Source: Cellulomonas wangleii (GTDB lineage Bacteria > Actinomycetota > Actinomycetes > Actinomycetales > Cellulomonadaceae). From it: a DNA stretch of 64,000 nucleotides. Positions within the stretch are counted from its first letter, which is position 1; every line of letters begins with the position of its first letter. A model generated the notes under the pieces. It saw only the letters and a list, made by a program, of their open reading frames with translations, was not told the DNA's origin and did not search any database. Shown in pieces: positions 33,719-42,270 of the stretch. Position numbers and translations under genes: made by a program. The stretch covers positions 310,001 to 374,000 of the forward strand of contig NZ_CP074405.1 in NCBI RefSeq assembly GCF_018388445.1. Reading direction: 5' to 3'.

Positions 33719-34810
33719 GTGCACCAGATGGACGGCACCGCCGACACCCCCGAGCTGAAGCAGCTCTACGCGGACTTCGAGGCCGAGAGCCTGGCCCCCC
33801 TGTGGACCCAGCGCGACGACCTCATGCCCATGGCCCCCTCGCCGAAGGCCGTGCCGTACGTCTGGCGGTGGAAGGCCCTGTACGACATCGCCCGGCGCTC
33901 CGGCGACCTCGTGCCCGTCGGACGCGGCGGCGAGCGGCGCGCGATGGGCCTGGCGAACCCCGGCCTGCCCGGCACCGCCTACGCCACGCCGACGCTGTGG
34001 TGCGCGATCCAGTACCTCGGCGGCCACGAGACCGCGCCCGAGCACCGGCACAGCCAGAACGCGTTCCGGTTCGTCGTCGAGGGCGAGGGGGTGTGGACCG
34101 TCGTCAACGGCGATCCCGTCGCCATGCGCCGCGGCGACCTGCTGCTCACTCCGGGCTGGAACTACCACGGGCACCACAACGACACCGACCAGCCCATGGC
34201 CTGGATCGACGGCCTCGACGTGCCGTTCTCGCACTACGCCGACGTCGGCTTCTTCGAGTTCGGGTCCGAGCGCGTCACCGACGAGGCGTCGCCGGACGTC
34301 TCGCGCTCCGAGCGGCTGTGGGCGCACCCCGGCCTGCGCCCGCTGTCCGGGCTGCAGGACCAGACGAGCTCGCCCCTGGCCGCCTACCGCTGGGAGCACA
34401 CCGACCGCGCGCTCACCGAGCAGCTCCGGCTCGAGGACGAGGGCCACCCGGCGACCGTCGAGCAGGGCCACGCCGCGATCCGGTACACCAACCCGACGAC
34501 CGGCGGTGACGTCATGCCGACCCTCCGCTGCGAGTTCCACCGGCTGCGCGCGGGTGCCGAGACGCCCGCACGCCACGAGGTCGGGTCGTCCGTGTGGCAG
34601 GTGTTCGAGGGCGAGGGCACGGTCGTGCTCGGGGACACCGAGCACGACGTCGAGACCGGCGACCTGTTCGCCGTGCCGAGCTGGGTGCCGTGGTCGCTGC
34701 ACGCCGACACGCAGTTCGACCTGTTCCGCTTCAGCGACGGGCCGATCATCGACCGGCTGCAGTTCACGCGCACGTACGTGCCGGGCCAGCGCAACGAGGA
34801 CCTCGCGTGA
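33719..34810 (+). CDS. gtdA: Gentisate 1,2-dioxygenase
   Basis: 363 residues from GTG at 33719 with GAGGAGG five bases upstream. Two cupin domains as in known enzymes: the catalytic N-terminal cupin has HETAPEHRHSQNAFRFVVEGEGVWTVVNG (His-x-His ligands and aromatic), then NYHGHHNDTDQPMAWIDGLDVPF; the second cupin is ARHEVGSSVWQVFEGEGTVVLGDTEHDVETGDLFAVPSWVPWSLHAD. The enzyme opens gentisate with O2 and Fe(II) to maleylpyruvate. The next gene overlaps by GTGA, and the pathway continues with FAH and isomerase. Confidence 0.95.
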   Translation: MHQMDGTADTPELKQLYADFEAESLAPLWTQRDDLMPMAPSPKAVPYVWRWKALYDIARRSGDLVPVGRGGERRAMGLANPGLPGTAYATPTLWCAIQYLGGHETAPEHRHSQNAFRFVVEGEGVWTVVNGDPVAMRRGDLLLTPGWNYHGHHNDTDQPMAWIDGLDVPFSHYADVGFFEFGSERVTDEASPDVSRSERLWAHPGLRPLSGLQDQTSSPLAAYRWEHTDRALTEQLRLEDEGHPATVEQGHAAIRYTNPTTGGDVMPTLRCEFHRLRAGAETPARHEVGSSVWQVFEGEGTVVLGDTEHDVETGDLFAVPSWVPWSLHADTQFDLFRFSDGPIIDRLQFTRTYVPGQRNEDLA

Positions 34811-35664
34811 GGCTCGGGACGCTGCGCCTCGCCGCGCCCGGTGGCCCGACACCGGCTGCGACGGTCGCGGTGCGCATCGACTCCGACGCCGTCGCCGTGG
34901 AGATCCCCGGCGCGGTGGACGTCGGGGCGCTGCTGGCCGCACCGGACTGGCGTGAGCGTGCCGCGTCGGCGGGCGGGCCCCGCCGCGCGCTGGCGGACCT
35001 CGAGCCGTGGGCCTGGGCGCCGCCTGTCCCGCGGCCCTCGAAGATCGTGTGCGTCGGGCTCAACTACCGCAACCACATCCTCGAGATGGGCCGCGATCTG
35101 CCCGAGCACCCGACGCTGTTCGCGAAGTACCCCGAGGCGCTCATCGGCCCGTACGACCCGATCGTCCTGCCCGCGCACGCGGCGGACGCCGTCGACTGGG
35201 AGGGCGAGGTCGCCGTCGTCGTCGGCGCGACCGCCCGGCGGCTCGACGAGGCCGCCGCGGCCGCCGCGATCGCCGGGTACGCGGTCCTCAACGACGTCAC
35301 CATGCGCGACTACCAGTACCGCACCGCGCAGTGGCTGCAGGGCAAGACGTTCGAGGCGACGACGCCGTTCGGGCCGTGGCTCACCGTCACGGACGCGCCG
35401 CCCGCCGGTGAGCTGCGGACCGTCGTCGACGACGAGCAGGTGCAGCACACACCCGTCGACGACATGGTCTTCGGCCCGGCCGCGCTCGTCGCGTACGTCT
35501 CGCAGATCCTCACGCTGCACCCCGGGGACGTCATCGCGACGGGCACGCCCGGTGGGGTCGGCCACGCCCGCACGCCCCCGCGCTACCTGCGGCCCGGGCA
35601 CACGCTCACCACGTCGGTCACCGGCCTGGGCGAGCTCCGCAACGACGTCGTCGCGGAGGCCTGA
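34807..35664 (+). CDS. Fumarylacetoacetase-family hydrolase (acylpyruvase)
   Basis: 285 residues, GTG start overlapping the dioxygenase stop. FAH fold: PRPSKIVCVGLNYRNHILEMG, WEGEVAVVVGATARRLDEAAA with the metal-binding Glu pair, GYAVLNDVTMRDYQYRTAQWLQGKTFE, and GDVIATGTPGGVGHARTPP near the C-terminus. In the gentisate pathway it hydrolyses fumarylpyruvate to fumarate and pyruvate. The preceding isomerase product is required, which fits gene order dioxygenase-FAH-isomerase. A second FAH-family gene lies at 49016-49873 in the other catabolic island. Confidence 0.92.
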   Translation: MRLGTLRLAAPGGPTPAATVAVRIDSDAVAVEIPGAVDVGALLAAPDWRERAASAGGPRRALADLEPWAWAPPVPRPSKIVCVGLNYRNHILEMGRDLPEHPTLFAKYPEALIGPYDPIVLPAHAADAVDWEGEVAVVVGATARRLDEAAAAAAIAGYAVLNDVTMRDYQYRTAQWLQGKTFEATTPFGPWLTVTDAPPAGELRTVVDDEQVQHTPVDDMVFGPAALVAYVSQILTLHPGDVIATGTPGGVGHARTPPRYLRPGHTLTTSVTGLGELRNDVVAEA

Positions 35665-35665
35665 C

Positions 35666-36448
35666 GTGCCCGCACGCACCGACCGGACCACCGACCCGGA
35701 CCTGCTCGCGGCCCTGCTGCTGGCGCGTCGCGGGCAGGCGTACTTCTCCCGCAAGCTCAACGAGCTCGGCAACGACGAGCTCGACGTGCCGTCGCTGGTG
35801 CCCGGGTGGACGCGCCGGCACGTCGTCGCGCACGTCGGGCTCAACGCGCGTGCGCTCACGCGCCTGACCGAGTGGGCCGCGACGGGCGTCGAGACCCCGA
35901 TGTACGCGTCGCGCGAGGAGCGGGACGCGGAGATCGAGTACGGGGCGACCCTGCCGGCGCGGGCGCTGCGGAGCCTGTCCGCGCACGCGGCCGTGCACCT
36001 CGACGTCGAGTGGCGCGACCTGCCGCCCGCGGCGTGGGCGGCCCCGGTCCGCACCGCGCTCGGGCGCACGGTGCCGGCGAGCGAGACGGTGTGGATGCGC
36101 ACGCGCGAGGTCTGGGTGCACGCCGTCGACCTGGACAACGGGGCGTCGTTCCGGCAGCTGCCGCCCGAGCTGGTCGACGCGCTGCTCGCGGACGTGGCCC
36201 GGATGTGGGGTGCCCGGCCGGGCGGCGAGCCCGTTCCCGTGCTCGAACCGACGGACCGGCCGCGACCGGCGGCGCAGTCCGCGGCGGGTGCCGTGGCCGG
36301 TGCCCCTGCGCAAGCGCCGGTCGGTGATGGCGTGCACGTCCGCGGCCGTGCCGCCGACCTCGCGCGGTGGGCGACGGGCCGGGGCGGTGCCGCCCTGCTG
36401 ACGACGGCGGACGGCTCGCCCGTCCCGTCGCCGCCGCGGTGGCTGTGA
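35666..36448 (+). CDS. Mycothiol-dependent maleylpyruvate isomerase
   Basis: 260 residues from GTG at 35666. The MDMPI_N DinB-like four-helix bundle is apparent: LDVPSLVPGWTRRHVVAHVGLNARALTRL with the first metal His, and TVWMRTREVWVHAVDLDNGASF with the Glu and second His of the Zn site. A Pro/Ala-rich linker leads to a C-terminal domain ending RGRAADLARWATGRGG. This family uses mycothiol instead of glutathione, an actinobacterial hallmark. Converts maleylpyruvate to fumarylpyruvate between dioxygenase and FAH. Confidence 0.93.
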   Translation: MPARTDRTTDPDLLAALLLARRGQAYFSRKLNELGNDELDVPSLVPGWTRRHVVAHVGLNARALTRLTEWAATGVETPMYASREERDAEIEYGATLPARALRSLSAHAAVHLDVEWRDLPPAAWAAPVRTALGRTVPASETVWMRTREVWVHAVDLDNGASFRQLPPELVDALLADVARMWGARPGGEPVPVLEPTDRPRPAAQSAAGAVAGAPAQAPVGDGVHVRGRAADLARWATGRGGAALLTTADGSPVPSPPRWL

Positions 36449-36530
36449 GCGGCCACCCGCGCGGGCAACGCCTCCGGTGCCGGGACGTGCGCGAGCTGAG
36501 ACCCCGGCGCCGCCTGGGACGATGGCGCGC

Positions 36531-36977
36531 GTGACCGAACCGCTCGACCTCGCCCGGCACACCGGGTTCCTCGTGCGCCGCACGCAGCAGGCCCACCTCG
36601 CGGCCTGGGCGCAGGAGGTGGGTCCGCGCTTGACGAACGTGCAGTTCGGCGTGCTCAACGTGCTGCACCGCCGCGGCGAGGCCAGCCAGCGCGAGCTCTG
36701 CGACGACCTGGACCTCGACCGCTCGACCATCGCGGGGCTCGTCGCGCGCCTGGAGGCCCGTGGCCTGGTGGCGCGCGTGCGCGCCGAGGACGACCGGCGG
36801 CGCAACGTCGTGCGGCTCACCGACGACGGCCTCGCCCTGCTCGACGAGCTGGTCCCGGCGGCCGCGCGCGTGGACGACGTGCTGACGTCCGCGCTGACCC
36901 GTCAGGAGCGACGGGCGCTGCAGGCGCTGCTCACCAAGATCCTGGCGGACGGCCAGGCGGCCCCGACGGAGGACTGA
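36531..36977 (+). CDS. MarR-family regulator of the gentisate operon
   Basis: 148 residues. Winged-helix MarR core: RLTNVQFGVLNVLHRRGEASQRELCDDLDLDRSTIAGLVARLEARGLVARVRAEDDRRRNVVRLTDDGLALLDEL, with the DRR wing loop. GTG at 36531 is favoured over ATG 36522 because CTGAGA-16-GACGAT-7-GTG gives the same leaderless geometry seen elsewhere in the window. Likely represses the gentisate genes through the palindrome at 33672-33689 until an aromatic ligand binds. This inference needs a binding test. Confidence 0.88.
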   Translation: MTEPLDLARHTGFLVRRTQQAHLAAWAQEVGPRLTNVQFGVLNVLHRRGEASQRELCDDLDLDRSTIAGLVARLEARGLVARVRAEDDRRRNVVRLTDDGLALLDELVPAAARVDDVLTSALTRQERRALQALLTKILADGQAAPTED

Positions 36978-37017
36978 GGGACGGCCGCCGGGGACCGTGG
37001 CCTGGCAGAGTCGACGC

Positions 37018-37758
37018 ATGGTCCTCTACGACGACATCGGCCGGACGTACACCGCCACCCGCCAGGCCGACCCCCGCATCGCCGCGCAGATCGACCGGGC
37101 TCTCCAGGGCGCGTCGACCGTCGTGAACGTCGGCGCCGGCACGGGGTCCTACGAGCCGCCGACCACCGTCGTCGCCATCGAGCCCAGCAGGACGATGATC
37201 GACCAGCGCCCCTCGGGAGCTGCCCCGGCCGTGTGCGCGGTGGCCGAGTCGATCCCCCTGGCGGACGACGCGGTGGACGCGGCCCTGGCGGTCCTCACGG
37301 TGCACCACTGGACCGACCTGGAGCGCGGGATCGCCGAGATGAGGCGGGTCGCACGTCGCCGCGTGGTGGTCCTGACGTTCGACGAGACCGTGACCCGTGA
37401 CTTCTGGCTGCTGCGCGACTACCTGCCTGCCGCACGGGAGTACGACCGAGCCCACGCCGTCCCGATGGAGCGCCTCGTCGCGGCGCTCGGCCCGTGCGAG
37501 GTGGAGGCCGTCCCCGTGCCTCACGACTGCGTCGACGGGTTCGCCGCCGCCTGGTGGAGGCGGCCCGCCGCCTACCTCGATCCCGCGGTCCGGGCGGGCA
37601 TCTCGGTGCTGAGCCGGGTCGGCGACGCGGAGATCCGCCACGGTCTGGAGCGGCTCGAGCACGACATCGCGACGGGCGCGTGGGCCGAGAGGTACGCCGA
37701 CCTGCTGGCGCTCGACGAGCTCGACGCCGGCTACCGTCTCGTGACCGTCGACCTGTAG
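37018..37758 (+). CDS. SAM-dependent methyltransferase
   Basis: 246 residues, class I fold: VVNVGAGTGSYEPP (motif I, G-x-G-x-G), VVAIEPSRTMIDQRPSG (motif II acid), SIPLADDAVDAALAVLTVHHWTDLERGIAEMRRVARRRVVVLTFDE (motif post-I to III). Cytoplasmic, acceptor unknown; the WTDLERGIAEMRRV segment resembles ubiquinone/phospholipid-type methyltransferases of Methyltransf_11. Weak CAGAGT hexamer six bases before the ATG. Confidence 0.88.
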   Translation: MVLYDDIGRTYTATRQADPRIAAQIDRALQGASTVVNVGAGTGSYEPPTTVVAIEPSRTMIDQRPSGAAPAVCAVAESIPLADDAVDAALAVLTVHHWTDLERGIAEMRRVARRRVVVLTFDETVTRDFWLLRDYLPAAREYDRAHAVPMERLVAALGPCEVEAVPVPHDCVDGFAAAWWRRPAAYLDPAVRAGISVLSRVGDAEIRHGLERLEHDIATGAWAERYADLLALDELDAGYRLVTVDL

Positions 37759-37802
37759 GCGGAGCCGAGGGCTGTCAGGGAGCCGTCCGCGACGAGCGCC
37801 GG

Positions 37803-37808
37803 TAGCGT
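37803..37808 (+). promoter_or_regulatory. -10 hexamer TAGCGT, leaderless start
   Basis: TAGCGT ends six bases before the ATG at 37815. Confidence 0.5.
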
Positions 37809-37814
37809 GACCGG

Positions 37815-38585
37815 ATGCCTGCCCGAGAGCCGCTGCGCCGCCTGCTCGCGTGGTACGCCGACCAGCCCGTGCTCCGGGCGGTCCTGCCCGGCGTCGCGCT
37901 CGTGGCTCTCGGCCTGCTCGTCTTCTGGGGCATGTTCGACGCGGTGCAGGAGCGCGACGACTTCTCCCTGTGGGACGCGCCGGTACTCGAGTTCCTGGTC
38001 GGCGTCCGCAGCGACGTCGTCACCGCGGTCCTCGCCGCGCTCACGTTCGTCACCGGTCCGACGGTCCTGCCGGTCATCATCCTGGTCGCGTGCGTGGCCT
38101 GGGGCCTGCGCGCGCGCGAGTGGTGGCGGCCGCTCCTGCTCGCCGGCGCCATGATCGCCTCCACGCTGCTCTCGCTCCTGGTCAAGGGCCTCGTCGCCCG
38201 CCCCCGCCCGCCGGAGGAGACCATGTACATCCCCGGCTCGGAGACGACCGGGTCGTTCCCGTCCGGCCACACCATCGGGACGGCGACCTTCCTGCTGGTG
38301 GCCGGGTACCTCGTGGCGAGCCGGAACCGGACCTGGCGGGTCGTCGTCGGCTGGCTGGTCGTCGGTGTCGTCGGTGCCGCCGCGGTCGCCCTGAGCCGCC
38401 TGTACCTCGGCTACCACTTCCTGACGGACGTCGTCGCGGCGGGCGGCCTGGCCGTCGTCGTGCTCGGCGTCGTCACCGTGGTGGACCGGATCCACGTGAT
38501 GCGCGGGCTGCCACCGAGCGAGCCGGAGCCCGGCTGGAGCCCGGAGCCGCCGCCGGGGCTCACACAGCCGTCGCCCAGCGCCTAG
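37815..38585 (+). CDS. PAP2-family membrane phosphatase
   Basis: 256 residues with six membrane spans. The PAP2 catalytic motifs: KGLVARPRPPEE (KxxxxxxRP), GSFPSGHTIGTATF (PSGH) and SRLYLGYHFLTDVVAA (SRxxxxxHxxxD). The C-terminal 30 residues are Pro/Glu-rich and probably cytoplasmic. Such enzymes dephosphorylate lipid phosphates such as undecaprenyl pyrophosphate or phosphatidic acid at the membrane. Convergent with the SsuB-like ATPase gene, no operon partner. Confidence 0.92.
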   Translation: MPAREPLRRLLAWYADQPVLRAVLPGVALVALGLLVFWGMFDAVQERDDFSLWDAPVLEFLVGVRSDVVTAVLAALTFVTGPTVLPVIILVACVAWGLRAREWWRPLLLAGAMIASTLLSLLVKGLVARPRPPEETMYIPGSETTGSFPSGHTIGTATFLLVAGYLVASRNRTWRVVVGWLVVGVVGAAAVALSRLYLGYHFLTDVVAAGGLAVVVLGVVTVVDRIHVMRGLPPSEPEPGWSPEPPPGLTQPSPSA

Positions 38586-38630
38586 GGGCGCCGTCCGGGA
38601 CCTGCGGGACGCACGGGCGGCGACCCGGCC

Positions 38631-39437
38631 TCAGGTGCCCGACGCGACCACTTCCCCGCGCTTCGCCCGCTGGATCTGCTCGTACACGTGCGTGCGCAGC
38701 TCGGTGAACCGCGGCAGCGCCCGGGTGGTGAGCTGGTCGCGCTCGGCGGGGAGGTCGATCGCGAGGTCCTCCTGCACGAACGTCGGCGAGCTCGACAGCA
38801 TGAGCACGCGTCCGCCCAGGTACACCGACTCGTCGATGTCGTGGGTGACGAACAGGACGGTGACGCCGAGGTCCTGCCAGACCCGCCGGACGAGGTCCTC
38901 GAGGTCGGCGCGGGTCTGGGCGTCGACGGCGGCGAACGGCTCGTCCATGACGAGGATCTCCGGCTGGTAGGCCACCGCACGGGCGATGGCCACGCGCTGC
39001 TGCATGCCGCCGGACAGCTGCCAGGGGTACGTGTCGAGCGCGTGCCCGAGGCCGACCTCCTCGACCGCGCGCTCGATCACCGGGCGCCGTTCCGCCTTCG
39101 GCACGCCGCGCGCCTTGAGCGGCAGCCCGACGTTGTCCCGCACGGTGAGCCACGGGTACAGGGAGCGCCCGTACTCCTGGAACACCAGCGCCATCTTCTT
39201 CGGCGGCGCGGTGACGGCGGCCCCGTCCAGCGTGACCGAGCCCGCCGTGGGCGGCAGCAGCCCGGCGAGGCACTTGAGCAGCGTCGTCTTGCCGCACCCG
39301 GACGGCCCGACGATGCAGACGAGCTCGCCGGGGCGCACGTCGAACGTGATGCTCCCGATCGCCTCGACGGGCCCGGAGGAGCCCTGGTAGGTCTTCTTCA
39401 GGTCCTGGACGGACAGCAGGGGCGTGGTCTCAGGCAC
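38631..39437 (-). CDS. Nitrate/sulfonate/taurine-type ABC importer ATPase
   Basis: 268 residues. Walker A GPSGCGKTTLLK, Q-loop LVFQEYGRSLYPWLTVRDNVGLPL, signature LSGGMQQRVAIARAV, Walker B ILVMDEPFAAVDAQTR and H-loop VTHDIDES. The EYGRSLYPW and MDEPF-A/G-A-L/V-D features are those of SsuB/TauB/NrtD importers. Last gene of a four-gene minus-strand operon (binding protein, permease, permease, ATPase; short overlaps throughout). Confidence 0.92.
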   Translation of the reverse strand: MPETTPLLSVQDLKKTYQGSSGPVEAIGSITFDVRPGELVCIVGPSGCGKTTLLKCLAGLLPPTAGSVTLDGAAVTAPPKKMALVFQEYGRSLYPWLTVRDNVGLPLKARGVPKAERRPVIERAVEEVGLGHALDTYPWQLSGGMQQRVAIARAVAYQPEILVMDEPFAAVDAQTRADLEDLVRRVWQDLGVTVLFVTHDIDESVYLGGRVLMLSSSPTFVQEDLAIDLPAERDQLTTRALPRFTELRTHVYEQIQRAKRGEVVASGT

Positions 39438-40215
39438 GGGCGACCTCTCTCGAGCCGTGGTACCAGTGCAGCACCCGGCGTTCGACGAGCTGGAAGACGA
39501 CGGCGACGGCGACGCCCACGAGGCCGAGCAGCAGGATGCCGCCCCACATCTCGGCGACCATGTACTGCCGCTGGAAGTAGACGATCTGGTAGCCCAGCCC
39601 CGACGACGAGGCGAACATCTCCGAGATCACCATGAGGATCAGGCCGATCGACAGGCACAGCCGCACCCCGGCCATGATCTGCGGGCTCGCGGCCGGCAGG
39701 ACGACGTACCGGTAGGCCAGCGCGCCGCGGACCCGGTACGAGCGCGAGGTGTCGACGAGCACCGGGTCGGTGCCGCGGACCCCCTCGATCGTGTTGAGCA
39801 GCACCGGCCACACGCTGCCCGAGACGATGACGGCCAGCTTCATGGTGTCGTCGATGCCGAGCAGCAGCATGAGGACGGGCACGAGCACCACGGGCGGGAT
39901 CGCCCGGAAGAACTCGAGCATCGGCTCGAGCAGGGCGCGCAGCCACGGGGTCGCGCCGATCGCGGTGCCGGCGACGATCCCGATGACGATCGACAGGAGC
40001 ACCCCGATCCCGAACCGGCCGAGGCTCGGCAGCACGTCCCCCGTCAGGGTGTCGGGGGAGAGCCACGTGCTGACGAACGCGTCGAGCACGCGCGACGGCG
40101 GCGGGAAGTACAGGTTGGTGGTGCCGCGGGTCGCCAGCGCCCACCCGAGCACGAGCAGCACGGGCAGGCCGGCGCCGTAGGCGACGGAGACGAGCGCGCG
40201 ACGCACGGTGGCCAT
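39430..40215 (-). CDS. ABC importer permease (SsuC/TauC type)
   Basis: 261 residues, six spans. The EAA loop (VLVDTSRSYRVRGALAYRYVVLPAASPQIMAGVRLCLSIGLILM) that contacts the ATPase is clear, in the binding-protein-dependent transport fold. It shares the first gene's overlap with the ATPase (8 bases) and abuts the second permease with a one-base TGATG overlap. Two different permeases form a heteromeric channel, as in many taurine, nitrate and aromatic sulfonate systems. Confidence 0.92.
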   Translation of the reverse strand: MATVRRALVSVAYGAGLPVLLVLGWALATRGTTNLYFPPPSRVLDAFVSTWLSPDTLTGDVLPSLGRFGIGVLLSIVIGIVAGTAIGATPWLRALLEPMLEFFRAIPPVVLVPVLMLLLGIDDTMKLAVIVSGSVWPVLLNTIEGVRGTDPVLVDTSRSYRVRGALAYRYVVLPAASPQIMAGVRLCLSIGLILMVISEMFASSSGLGYQIVYFQRQYMVAEMWGGILLLGLVGVAVAVVFQLVERRVLHWYHGSREVARA

Positions 40216-41093
40216 CAGGCGACCGCTTCCCTGCGGACCGACGGGTGCCAGTGCAGGACCCGCCGCTCGACCAGGCGGGTGGCGAGGTTGACGAGCAGCC
40301 CGAGCAGGCCCGTGACCAGCACCAGCGCGTACAGCCCGGGCGCGTCGGGGGCGGACCGGTAGACGTCGATCTGCCGGCCGATCCCGGGATTCCCGATGAC
40401 GAGCTCGGCGGTGATGGTGAGCACCAGCGCGATCGACGCGGCGAGCCGGAACCCGGTGATGACGTACGGCAGGGCGGTGGGCAGCACGACGTGCCGCAGG
40501 CGCTGCAGCCGTCCGAGCCCGTAGCCGCGCGCGGTGTCGTCGGCGACCGTGTCGACGTCCCCGACGCCGTACAGCACCTGGATGAACACCTGCCAGAACG
40601 GCGCGTAGACGACGACCACGAGCGCGGCCTCGCGCGAGAGGCCGGCGACGAGGACCGCCAGCGGGATGATCGCGACCGACGGGATGGGGCGCAGGAACTC
40701 CACGGTGGTGTGGGTGGCCCGGCGCAGGAACGGCACGAGGCCGACGACCGCGCCGGCGACGACGGCGGCGGCCACCGCGATGAGCAGCCCGAGCGCCCAC
40801 GTCACGACGGTGTCGCCGAGCGCCGACCAGAACCGCGGATCGTCGAGCTCGGTGACCAGGCGGGCGGCCGTCGTCGTGAAGCGCGGCAGGTAGGCGGGGT
40901 TCACGACCTGCGTGAGCGCCACGATCTCCCAGGTGGCCGCGAAGCCGAGGACCCCGAGGGCACCCATCACCGCGCTGCGGCTGCCGCGCGGGCGGCGGGT
41001 GCGGCCACCGCCCGTCCCGCTCGGCGCACCGGCCCGGGGCCGGGCGGCGACGCCCCCGGGTCCCGGGCCGGTGGCCGTGTCGGTCGACGTCAC
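40215..41093 (-). CDS. ABC importer permease (SsuC/TauC type), second subunit
   Basis: 292 residues, GTG start at 41093, overlapping the binding-protein gene by four bases. A 40-residue Gly/Pro/Arg-rich cytoplasmic N-terminus precedes six spans. EAA loop: VADDTARGYGLGRLQRLRHVVLPTALPYVITGFRLAASIALVLT. Homologous to, but clearly distinct from, the other permease; its C-terminus LVNLATRLVERRVLHWHPSVRREA echoes the LVERRVLHWYHGSRE of the partner, suggesting the two arose by duplication. Confidence 0.92.
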   Translation of the reverse strand: MTSTDTATGPGPGGVAARPRAGAPSGTGGGRTRRPRGSRSAVMGALGVLGFAATWEIVALTQVVNPAYLPRFTTTAARLVTELDDPRFWSALGDTVVTWALGLLIAVAAAVVAGAVVGLVPFLRRATHTTVEFLRPIPSVAIIPLAVLVAGLSREAALVVVVYAPFWQVFIQVLYGVGDVDTVADDTARGYGLGRLQRLRHVVLPTALPYVITGFRLAASIALVLTITAELVIGNPGIGRQIDVYRSAPDAPGLYALVLVTGLLGLLVNLATRLVERRVLHWHPSVRREAVA

Positions 41094-42082
41094 GAGCTGA
41101 CGAGCTCGTCGAGGTCCGGGGCGGTGTCGAAGAACTCGTGCTCGACCGCGAGGTCGGCCAGGCACTGCAGCACGTCCTCGTCGATCTCGGTCGAGAACTG
41201 CGGCAGTCGCAGGTTGGCCGCCGCCGCATCGGGCAGCGACATCTCGGTGACGAGCGACTGACGCATGGTCTCGTCGTGCTCGGCCGCCCACGCGAACGCG
41301 GCGGTGAACGCCTCGCGCACGGCCTCGACGAGCTCCGGGTCGTCGGCGACGGTCGTGCCGGTCGTCTGCAGGACGAGCGTGGGCAGGCCCGGCAGCACCG
41401 CCTGGTACGGGTCGACGACGCGGGCGCCGCCGGAGCCGACGATCATCGAGACGAACGGCTCGGGCACCCACGCGGCGTCGATGTTGCCGGCCTCGAGCTG
41501 CGCCTGGGCGTCGGGGAAGGCGACCTCGACGAACTCGACGGTGCTGGGGTCGCCGCCGTCCTCCTCGACCGCGGCCATGATCGTCAGGTCACCCGCGGCC
41601 CCCAGCGAGTTCACCGCGACCTTCTTGCCGGCCAGGTCGGCGGGGCTCGTGATGTCGCTGCCGGCGCCCACGACGACCGAGTTGATGTCGTCGCCCTCGG
41701 TCAGGCTCTGCGCGTAGTTGGCGACGATCTTGACGTCGAGGCCCTGCAGGCTCGCGCGCATCGCGCCGAACGGCTGGCCGACGGAGAAGTCGATGTCGCC
41801 GTTGATCAGCGCGGGCATGGCCTGCGCCCCGCCCTGGATCGGCTGGACGGTGACGTCGAGGCCGTGCTCGGCGAAGACGCCCGCCTCGACGGCGGCCCAC
41901 AGCGGCGCGGTCTCGCTGATGCTCAGGGCGCCGATCGTCACGGCGCGCGGGGAGTCGGCATCGGGGGCGTCGGCCGAGGCCGCCGGCTCGCCGTCCGGGG
42001 CGGACCCGGAGGACGAGCACGCGGCCAGTCCGAGCGACAGCGCCGCGACGAGCGCCGCCACGAGTGCGGGACGTCGGTTCAT
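41090..42082 (-). CDS. ABC importer substrate-binding lipoprotein (NMT1/SsuA-like)
   Basis: 330 residues. Lipoprotein signal with lipobox LAAC and Cys22, followed by a Ser/Gly/Asp linker. The NMT1/THI5-like two-lobe domain: AVTIGALSISETAPLWAAVEAGVFAEHGLDVTVQPIQGGAQAMPALINGDIDFSVGQPFGAMRASLQG, then GADLAGKKVAVNSLGAAGDLTIMAAVEEDGG. The family binds sulfonates, thiamine precursors, phthalates and other aromatics. Its position beside CoA-ligase and hydroxylase genes points to an aromatic or cyclic acid; the ligand is not readable from sequence. Confidence 0.9.
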   Translation of the reverse strand: MNRRPALVAALVAALSLGLAACSSSGSAPDGEPAASADAPDADSPRAVTIGALSISETAPLWAAVEAGVFAEHGLDVTVQPIQGGAQAMPALINGDIDFSVGQPFGAMRASLQGLDVKIVANYAQSLTEGDDINSVVVGAGSDITSPADLAGKKVAVNSLGAAGDLTIMAAVEEDGGDPSTVEFVEVAFPDAQAQLEAGNIDAAWVPEPFVSMIVGSGGARVVDPYQAVLPGLPTLVLQTTGTTVADDPELVEAVREAFTAAFAWAAEHDETMRQSLVTEMSLPDAAAANLRLPQFSTEIDEDVLQCLADLAVEHEFFDTAPDLDELVSS

Positions 42083-42181
42083 GGGGGTCCTCAATTCTCC
42101 GTTGAATCTCGGGGTGACGGGCGCCTCCGCACGCCGTCGGGACCGACCAGCGCTCGGACCATGCATGACACTCGTCCAGCA

Positions 42182-42210
42182 ATCGTGCAGTCGAATGTCA
42201 CACGTGTCAA
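42182..42210 (-). promoter_or_regulatory. Promoter of the ABC uptake operon
   Basis: Minus strand TTGACA (42210-42205), 17-base spacer, CACGAT (42187-42182). The 8-bp palindrome ACACGTGT (42200-42207) overlaps the -35, and TGTCA repeats directly at 42196 and 42205, as a possible regulator site. Confidence 0.4.
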
Positions 42211-42270
42211 TGCTCCGGGCCCCGCCTCCGCGTCCGGGGCCGGCCGGGTGTGCGTGCGAGAATCGCCCGC

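Noticed and set aside
36449..36521. Terminator after the maleylpyruvate isomerase gene
   Set aside because: Only a 5-bp stem; too weak to call.
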